Positions 56,623 to 64,000 of a DNA stretch of 64,000 bases are shown here, piece by piece (position 1 is the first letter of the stretch; each line of letters begins with the position of its first letter). The notes under the pieces are model-generated. The model saw nothing but the letters and a program-made list of their open reading frames with translations. It had not been told where the DNA came from and did not search any database. The DNA is from Gambelia wislizenii (lineage: Eukaryota; Chordata; Lepidosauria; Squamata; Crotaphytidae): contig JAUMIR010000004.1 in the NCBI GenBank assembly GCA_030847615.1, forward strand, positions 87,707,001 through 87,771,000. Reading direction: 5' to 3'. Position numbers and translations under genes: made by a program.

Positions 56623-57770
56623 GAACATAACCCCTTTCAACATGAGTCTTAAAGAAAGAAAAAAAGGAACAATGCAGCTGGAACAGGCTTAGAATTATAT
56701 CCTCTGATTGTCCAGATGACCATCTGCTGGCTGTATCTTGATCCTTTCTTGGGTTGCAAATTATTCTGAAAGGTAGCCCCATGCAGAGAGCATGGCAGTA
56801 GTCCAGCCTAGACATAACTAGGACATGAATGACTAATACAAGTAAAGCGTCTGAAGTCACAAACATTGTTGTTCTTTGAAAAAGAATCTCTCTCTCAAAG
56901 GCAAAGCATTTGTGTCTGCTTAGGAACCTTGCAATCTACCATGGATACACTGCTGTTTGTTAATTTGTTTGGAAAGGAAACAGGCTATGATTGCATAGTA
57001 GAGAGAGAAAGGCATTCAATATTTGCTTAGTCATCCCCCTTGTTCCTGAAAACAGGTTCTGAGTTTGAACCCTAATCACATCTTGCCCAGCTCAGTATAT
57101 AATGTTGTATATTATATACAAATCAGAATAATTTATGGTTTCATTTCATTTTATTTATTAAAACATTTATCTATCACCTCTCAGTCCAACTCCCCTGAGG
57201 TGAAGCACAATGAATAAAAAACATTTAAAACAAATGCATGAATAAAACATTTAAAGACAGACTAAAACTCCATCAAAATAGCTTTAAAACCACAGAAAGC
57301 TAAATCAGAAGGAATACTTTTTGGCTTTTAATATCTGTTTTGTGATAACATTCTGTACAGCAAGATCTGAAAGGCTCCTTTAAAGTCAGCTAACCTGGGT
57401 TGGTCATGATACTGTGGTTTAGCAGTTATTTAAGGATACCCACATAGAGCCAGTTCATATATATCACCTTTACGGGTTCCTTTAATCATGTAACTGCTCA
57501 CCGGAGTGATCTTCTCAGCAGTGGTGAAGGAAAACACATTTTGCCATGCCCAATGGCATCCTTCTTTATTTATGACCTAGAGCTAAGGAAGGCAGGGAGA
57601 AAGGGGAGGGGAGGAGGAGAAGTCCACAACTTGGGAATATTCAGCATTTGGGCAAACAAATATGAAAAAGTTGACGATGAATCAGCCCTAGCCATAGTTA
57701 ATTTTACATTTGTCTACCATTGTGCTCAAAGTGGATTGCAATACAAAGACAACAACCATAATCATACAGT
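56623..57770. other. No gene recognised; L2-like antisense tail at 57145-57245
   Basis: TTTATTTATTAAAACATTTA, TCTATCACCTCTCAGTCCAA and AATAAAAAACATTTAAAACA form an antisense L2-like 3' end. Otherwise unassigned. Confidence 0.45.
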
Positions 57771-58345
57771 GGACTTTATCAGATGCACTAAATACAGCTT
57801 CATAACGATACCACATAAATGTGATAGGGCGCACATATCCGACAATGTCGCCCTTTCATATTTATGTCTTGTCCTTAAGCCTATCTATTTTATTGATGGC
57901 CCAAGCCATCAGTAGATCGGCTGTGCTTTTTTTTTTTGCCAGCAAAGCAGACATGTATAACCTCGCTTCTTTTTCCCCACGTACTTACCTCATGAATGGC
58001 CAGACTGGCCAGAACACTTCCGGGTGAGATCGCAACATCCACGTAGGTGACATACTTTTTTTAACATTCCCTGGTTCACTTGGAAGTTTTTAAGTGTGTT
58101 TTTGTGCTTTGTGTAACTTTTTGTGTTTTATTTTTTGTTTTATGTTTGAATTTACCACACAATTAAGTCTCATGGGATTTCAAATGAGGAAGTGAATGGG
58201 GCTTTGTTCACTTCCTCCTTCATTGCTGGGGAAGTCTTTGCTGGGAGAGAAGGTAAGTGTGGTGGGGGCATTCGTTTGCTGGCATAAAAATGGATTTTTT
58301 AATACTAGCAAAAGAACATTTTAAGGGGCTTGTCCGATAAAGTCC
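57771..58345. mobile_element. MITE, GGACTTTATCAGATG-end family (575 bp)
   Basis: GGACTTTATCAGATGC at the left and TTGTCCGATAAAGTCC at the right are inverted repeats. Flanks AGT / AAT differ at one base. It shares with 16988-17603 the blocks 'gtgagatcgcaacatccacgtaggtgacatactttttt', 'aagtttttaagtgtgttt' and 'gtgtaactttttgtg', so two terminal types (GGAGATTTTCAGAC and GGACTTTATCAGATG) carry the same interior. A purine block TTCAAATGAGGAAGTGAATG precedes its inverted CTTTGTTCACTTCCTCC. Confidence 0.85.
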
Positions 58346-59079
58346 AATGTAACATTAACTCAGTTGCAATTCATTTAAAACAAATCAAATGTTTAAATGA
58401 GCATAAGACATACCTTTAGATCAATAAACAATAGCCAGTACCGATAACATTAACATTATGGCTGTAATATGCAATTCATTTAGCAATTCACATTAAGAGA
58501 TGCAGCAATAAGACATATTGCCCACATCAAACTCATACCAGAAAAGAGAGAGGTAAAAGAAAACAACCTCAAGTCTACTCAGATAGTTTACCCTCAACAA
58601 ACAGATGAGACCCTTTCTTTGAAGGTCCCATTTCTGATCCAAGAAAGGGTCGCTTCCCTTCCCCATTCCCAGTCCCCCTCCAACTATTTCCAGGCTCCAG
58701 TAGAAGCAAGATGGGGGGAGGAAATCTATCCTTCCGTAGAGGCAGCCCCCATCAAAGGATACGGTGTGAAAAACAGCACAATTTGCAGAGCTTTGAAAAG
58801 TTGCCTTTTGGGGACTACAAAATGCAGACATTCCCAGATTTGCCCAGTCAACATGGCCAAAAATAACTTTTTCAAGACTAATTTGCACTCAGAGTAGCAA
58901 CAACTTCTGTATTAAGGCTCAAAGGGGCAAGGGGAAAGACAGGTGGAGAGAGGCAAGTTCTTTATATTCGTGCATAGATGCAGATGCCTTAATAACATAT
59001 ATTACATGGTAAATTCAGCCTACTGCTGAATTTCCTCATCTGGCCAGCCAAAGGGAGATGGTGGTGGTGGTGGTGAGGG
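58346..59079. other. No gene recognised
   Basis: Nothing identifiable; a (GGT)n-like run at 59059-59075. Confidence 0.5.
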
Positions 59080-60109
59080 ATGTGGGTACACAAGGACTTC
59101 CTGGACAGAACACTGGGAGAATTGATTGTACAGAACCAACGGAAGAAACATGTCAGGAAAATTGAAGAGAACTGTAACAGTGAGGAAGCACACTGAAGGA
59201 TAGTAACCATCAGGAGCAGACCATACACAAGGGAATCAGAACTGCTCCAGCTAAGCAATCACTTCCTACACCTTCTTGAGTATAATGCTGGTAAAGATAG
59301 GCAACCAGGATACTAGCAACAAGAGATGCTGCATGCCAAGGAAAGAGCCAACATAACCACTAACTTCAGCAAGAAAAAAGGTGCTGGTGTTAAGGGACTC
59401 ATTGCTCAGGGGCATAAAGGAACTGACAGGATGAACTGGGAAGTGTGTTGTCTCCCTGGTGCACATATTTGGGATGTCACTGACAACTTGCTGGAGATCA
59501 TCAAGAACACAGATTGGTACCCCTTTCTCCTTATAGATGTGGGCAACAATGACACTGCAATAAACACCTTTGAGCAGATCACCTCACACTATGAAGCCAT
59601 GGGCAGGAAAGTGAAGGGTTAAGAGACACAGGTGGTATTTTCACCAATTCTGCCAGTGAAAGATAGACGATAGCACAGGGACAGGAAGATACTGCAAAAA
59701 CTGCCCATGCAGATGGTGTTGACAGGAGAGGTTTGGTTTCTGGGACCATAGTTGTTGCGTCTTAGATGGAGGACTGTTGCTTACAGATGGGCTGCACCTC
59801 ACAAAGAACAAGAAGAATGTCTTTGGCAGAAGCATGGCAAATCTGAGCAAGAGGGTTTTAATTTAACTCCTTGGGGGTTTGGAGGTAATAGCTCAAACAT
59901 CTGTCCAAAGGCAACCTCTATGTGAATTCTAGAGGAAAAGCTGAGGGAGAGAATGGGAGCCATAGTAAAACTCAAGTAAAATAAAAGGTAATAACAAACA
60001 AGGTTTCAGATGTCTATACTCAAACGTTTGGGGAACAAACAAGACAAGCTTGGAGTCTTAGTGCAGGAAAGGAAATATGACTTTATACTGTAGGTATAAC
60101 AGAGACTTG

Positions 60110-60408
60110 TGATTTTATCAGATGAGCTGAATCTCGCCAAAAAACTGTGTCATTTAGGATGCAACTATAGCGCAAAAGGCAAAATTATCAGATGTCCTCA
60201 TCGCTTACCCATTCCCGCTGCGTCGTACTGGCACAAATGAAGCATCACTTTTTATTGACAGGCTAAGCCATCAATAAAAAGTGAGTCCTCATTCACACCA
60301 GCGCAACACAGCAGGAATGGATAAGCGATGATGACATCTGATAATTTCAGCCCTTTCTGCTATCATCATGCCCTAATGCTGCGGATATTGCCACGTCTGA
60401 TAAAGACC
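60110..60408. mobile_element. MITE, TTATCAGATG-end type, nested in CR1, itself holding an inner palindrome
   Basis: TGATTTTATCAGATG at the left and CGTCTGATAAAGACC at the right. A direct TTG on each side (60107-60109, 60409-60411) is the 3-bp target duplication. Joining the flanks restores the CR1 endonuclease ETWWDD coding sequence. The outer arms pair (CATTTAGGATGCAACTATAG against CATTAGGGCATGATGATAGC after inversion), and the middle is occupied by a second palindrome (60181-60347). Confidence 0.88.
60181..60347. mobile_element. Inner palindromic MITE inside the 60110-60408 MITE
   Basis: AAATTATCAGATGTC at the left and GACATCTGATAATTT at the right are perfect 15-bp inverted repeats. The symmetry continues inward (CATCGCTTACCCATTCCCGC against GCAGGAATGGATAAGCGATG), around ACTTTTTATTGACAGGCTAA-GCCATCAATAAAAAGT, itself a stem-loop. 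Either a MITE in a MITE or a composite palindrome. Confidence 0.75.
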
Positions 60409-60727
60409 TTGGTGGGATGACTTCCATGATTGGAATATAACAATTGAAAGATATTATCTGTTTAGAAAGAATAGCTGGAGGTAGAAAAGGAGGGGGAGTA
60501 CAGAAATCCACAAGAGTGTTCAGAGTGGATCAGTAGAGAGCATTTGGGCAAAAAATAAATGGAGAAAGAAACAAAAACAACATTGTGGTAGGACTTTACT
60601 AGCAGCCACTGAACCAAGATGAGGTGGTGGATGATGGTTTTCTGAAACAAATCTCATAAATCTTCAAGATGTAAGAATTAGTAGTTATGGGGAACTTCAG
60701 TTATCCTGATATCTGCTGGGAGATTAA

Positions 60728-61330
60728 GGAGATTTTCAAACGGGGCCAAATGCTCCATTCCTGCCCCACAAGCCCCAATCCCGTTCCTGCTACAGAATAA
60801 AGGTAAAATGTTCAAACACTTACCTTAATCCCACGGCAGGAACATCCTCCCTCTCCCCTCAGCTTCACTGTTGTAAATGCAGCTGCTGTAAAGCAGCTTT
60901 TACAACAGTGAAGCCAAATTCCGCTCCTTCTCATGAGAGAACGGGCAGGAGGGAAATTCAAAAATACCCCCCCCCCAGCTGTCAAAAATGAAAAGGAAGC
61001 CAAAAAAATTACAAGTAACCCAGGGAGGGGGAGAAGGGTGCCACTTACCTGGGTGTCCCATTCCTCTCTGGAAGTGTCCAGAATGGATCTCCCTCCTGTG
61101 GCTGTCATTGCAGGAGAGGAATGGGACACCTTTCGGACCACCCTGATTCTGTGACAGAAATGGAATGGGTGGCCCAAAAATGATGTTTCCCCGTGATGAA
61201 AATATCACGGGGAAATCCAGAATGAGGACAAAGGAGAAATGGAAAAGGGTCGACATCTTCTGAAAAGAAGACTTTTTCCCAACCCTGTTCTGTGTCTCCC
61301 ACAGATTAAATTGCAGGTCTGAAAATCTCC
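60728..61330. mobile_element. MITE, GGAGATTTTCAAAC-end family, nested in CR1 (603 bp)
   Basis: GGAGATTTTCAAAC and GTCTGAAAATCTCC are the ends; direct TAA (60725-60727, 61331-61333) is the 3-bp target duplication. The flanking CR1 reads ...GGGAGAT-TAA-CTCTGCTAAG once rejoined. Reversed, the interior matches the 2448-3036 copy: 'ccccgtgatgaaaatatcacgggg', 'gggaggggga...gtgccacttacctgg', 'attacaagtaacccagggag', and 'cttaccttaatcccacggcaggaac'. Confidence 0.92.
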
Positions 61331-62030
61331 TAACTCTGCTAAGCATAGGCTCTCCTATAAATTCCTGATGGGCCTTGCAGATAATTTCTTCTTTCAAAAG
61401 GTAAAGGAAAGAACTAGGGGATCAGGAATCCTGGACTTGATGCTAACCAATAGGGAGGAGCTGGTCACTGGAATCAAAGTAGTCAACACTTTAGGGAGAA
61501 GTGATCATGTAATGCTAGCACTAGATGATGCAGAGGAGGGAATCCTTATCAAGTTTGCAGATGATACAAAACTGGGAGGGATAGCTAATAAATACATTGG
61601 AAGGTAGGAACAGAATTCTAAAGGACCTTTATAAACTAGAAAACTGGAAAGAATTTAATAAAATGAAATTCAACAAATGCAAAATTGTGCATTTAGGCCA
61701 TGAAAACAAAATGCAAAGGTATAGGATGGGGATACTTGGCTTGGCAGTACTACATCTAAAAAGGATTTTGAGATTATTGTTGATCATAAGTTGAACATGA
61801 CACAGCAATGTGATGCAGCAGTAAGGATGACAAATATTAGTTTATTCTGCATTAATAGAAACATCATTTCCAAATCAAGAGAATTAATAGTTCCAGTGTG
61901 TTCTGTGCTGGTCAGACCTCATTTGGAGTACTGCATCCACTTCTGTGCACTTCATTTTAAGAAGGATATAGACAAGTTGGAGGGGGTTAAGAAAAGGGCA
62001 ACAACTTCCCATCTGAAATATGAGGATCCT

Positions 62031-64000
62031 AACAGCAGACTAATTTACACAGATGCTATAAGGATTGTTGTGACAATGTATGCAAAGCATGTTGAGCATT
62101 CAGGAAAAGCATTATGCAAATACTAGTTGTTGTCCTGTGACTTGGACAGGAAAGTGTGATGTTTTTAAGCTGCTCTTGGATGGTGTTTTTAAGATGCTCT
62201 TGGGTGTGATTGTAAGCATCTGATTTTTCTGAGAGGACTAAAGAGTCCACCTTTCTAAATGATTATATCTTTTGTCTTTGCCTTCTGCTTAAAGCAGAGC
62301 ATTGGAGAATGTCTGAATGCTACTATACTCGCCCCTCCCCGCACTGAGGCTGACCCAATAAAAGTACTTGTCTTACCTCATCTAATTATAGCATCATCTG
62401 GATCCTGCCCCTTGCCCCTGCACTCCCCTTAGCTGGCACCCTCCCATACTAACAGCCAGACCTGGAGAGCTCAAAGTTTCTCTCACACTAAATAGGCCCA
62501 TAGACCCTCTATCAGCAGGCAGGTCTGTAACAGCATTTCTCTCTAGGTTGTCTCTCCCTCTGCCCATTGCCAAGGCTACATGGGGGTGGGGGGAGAAGGA
62601 GAAGACTATGTGCTGCCCTCTGGGGATGACAGACGGCGCATAGTCAACCGTGGCACATTCTCTGCCTCAAGCACAACATCCAGGAGCACTGCCATGTGTC
62701 TGCCTTTCAAGTGAAAATATTGTGAGCCCTTTTCCCCTGGAATTATTGTCTCCTCTCTGTCAGAGCAGAGTCGGTGTGCAGTGCATTTGCTACTCAGTGT
62801 GCATGTGATTGCCATACTGATGGGTGCTGCAGGAGAGTGTGCTTGGTTCTGATACTGACTGAGTCAGGCACACTTTCTGCTTCAGGTTTAGTAACATAAA
62901 ACAAGCCACCCCCTCAATGGAAAACCACTTCAATCTGTAGGGGGGGGGGCACATGCTCTCAGGTAACACAAGAAGTACAGTCCCAGATAATGCTGGCATG
63001 TCAAGTATGGAAGCATTTAGCTATTTTATCCTGATCAGACAGTTCTCTTGAATATCTCTCCTTCCTCAGGCACTGAGGAGTCCATCCTTCACACTACACA
63101 ATTGAACTAAATCACCTCCAGTTTATAATTCAATGTATTTATTAAAGAATCAAAGAAACAATCACTTTCTTTTTTTAAAAATAAAATGACATGTAGGATT
63201 CGCTAACTAAAGTTTACTGTGCAGAAGCTAAGGTCTTTATCAAAATCCTGAGGATAAAGTGACCAATGCAAACTACAGATGGAGCAGACAATGGTTACTT
63301 CATAGCATGGTTTATGCCAGCCTGACACTTTAGCCAACCACATGAAAAGAAAGCAAACATCATTGACAAACAAAAGTATTCCTATGTGGGGAGGGAGGCT
63401 CTCAGAAAGAGTAATTCAAACTGACTGATCAATAGTCTAGGGGGACCTGATCATGTGTCCTCCTGGTGTTTCCTGCAGGTATTAAGTTAACATTGGCCTG
63501 GATTAGGTAAAGAGATGAAAGGAGATTAACAATTCGGAATGTGTAGAGATGCAAGTTTTGGTATCTATGTCTTTCTGCTTATGACTGACATGTTCTGCAT
63601 TCAGAGACATGTCTTGGTGTGAGGGACACAATATCACAGCCTACTGAAATCTGTAAGTTCTGCATCCAAAGTGCACAGGATGTAGGATTCCCCCCCCCGC
63701 ACTGCTTATTTCTGCATGTTGAAAGAGGAAGGTATGTCACTCTGTCATTCCTGACCAGTTCTGAATTTGCCATCTCAATTTTGTAAAAGAGGATAGGAAG
63801 CAAGGAATGTATTGGTGCACTCTGATCTACTTGTACCATCTCATTGGCATGGTTTGGTCTGATGTTCGTAGGTTTTTGTATTCTGTCTTGCTACTAAGGT
63901 TATGACACCTGCCACTCAGGCACAAAACAGTAAAAAGAGTTGTTGCTGCAGTGTTACTGCTCTCTCTTCTCTCACACTGGTAACTGCTTCCTGGTTGCCT
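62031..64000. other. Long stretch without a gene
   Basis: No exon, RNA gene or repeat family recognised. Small tandem GTTTTTAAG(C/A)(T/G)GCTCTTGG words occur near 62162-62203, and a G-run at 62941-62949. Confidence 0.5.

Larger units (their letters stand above)
59080..62030 (+). mobile_element. CR1 LINE, sense, with two nested MITEs and an internal deletion
   Basis: ORF1 esterase remnant at 59100-59875: a GDSL block decayed to RDSLLRG near 59395, CLPGAHIWDVTDNLLEI, then DVGNNDTAINTFEQITSHYE and DGLHLTKNKKNVFGRSMANL. The endonuclease starts near 60010 (SNVWGTNKTSL-like) through ETWWDD, split by the 60110-60408 MITE. NYPDICWEI-like sequence is split by the 60728-61330 MITE. It continues [28 protein letters not shown], then jumps straight to [16 protein letters not shown] (61530), so the first two-thirds of the reverse transcriptase are deleted. 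It ends near [20 protein letters not shown] (61905-61980). A pseudo-element. Confidence 0.88.

Overview
The window looks like nuclear DNA of a squamate reptile (lizard or snake). I infer this from its repeats: CR1 LINEs of the sauropsid type ending in ATTCTATG repeats, tRNA-headed SINEs whose tail resembles an RTE/Bov-B 3' end, a 5S-rRNA-derived SINE of the 5S-Sauria kind, old L2-like tails, and many hAT-, pogo/Tigger- and palindromic MITE-type elements. There is no bacterial or viral gene layout. I found no protein-coding exon of a host gene that I can defend. Every long open frame with recognisable protein similarity belongs to a transposable element, and the other long frames lie in the CpG island or in simple repeats.

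Layout. 1-13.4 kb: intergenic or intronic DNA with a CR1 3' fragment, a hAT-like element, several SINEs and an old antisense CR1. 13.4-22.3 kb: a CR1 carrying a nested MITE, a 616-bp MITE, a pogo-like element, a probable solo LTR and a SINE. 22.5-34.3 kb: mostly unannotatable DNA with microsatellites, an inverted-repeat (Penelope-like?) element and the 5S SINE. 34.9-37.4 kb: one strong CpG island, the only likely promoter. It contains triplet repeats and a perfect 58-bp inverted repeat with a 4-nt loop. 37.7-39.7 kb: an L2-like LINE end and a dead mariner with intact 21-bp terminal repeats. 41.7-48.8 kb: SINEs and MITEs. 48.8-54.4 kb: a stack of nested transposons (pogo-like MITE, then antisense CR1, then a hAT MITE and a different LINE, then a second CR1). 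54.8-61.3 kb: a dense group of MITEs. 59.1-62.0 kb: a CR1 with two nested MITEs and an internal deletion. 62-64 kb: nothing recognised.

The most useful observations are these. (1) A near-symmetrical 120-bp hairpin lies in the CpG island. (2) A family of MITEs with GGAGATTTTCAGAC-like ends has 3-bp target duplications, and insertions inside CR1 coding sequence show the empty site directly. (3) A 42/43 inverted repeat flanks a hammerhead-like core at 26.6 kb. (4) A possible minus-strand first coding exon (ATG plus splice donor) lies in the CpG island at 35.65 kb. All coordinates for unlabelled repeat edges are estimates by eye, and no database search was possible.
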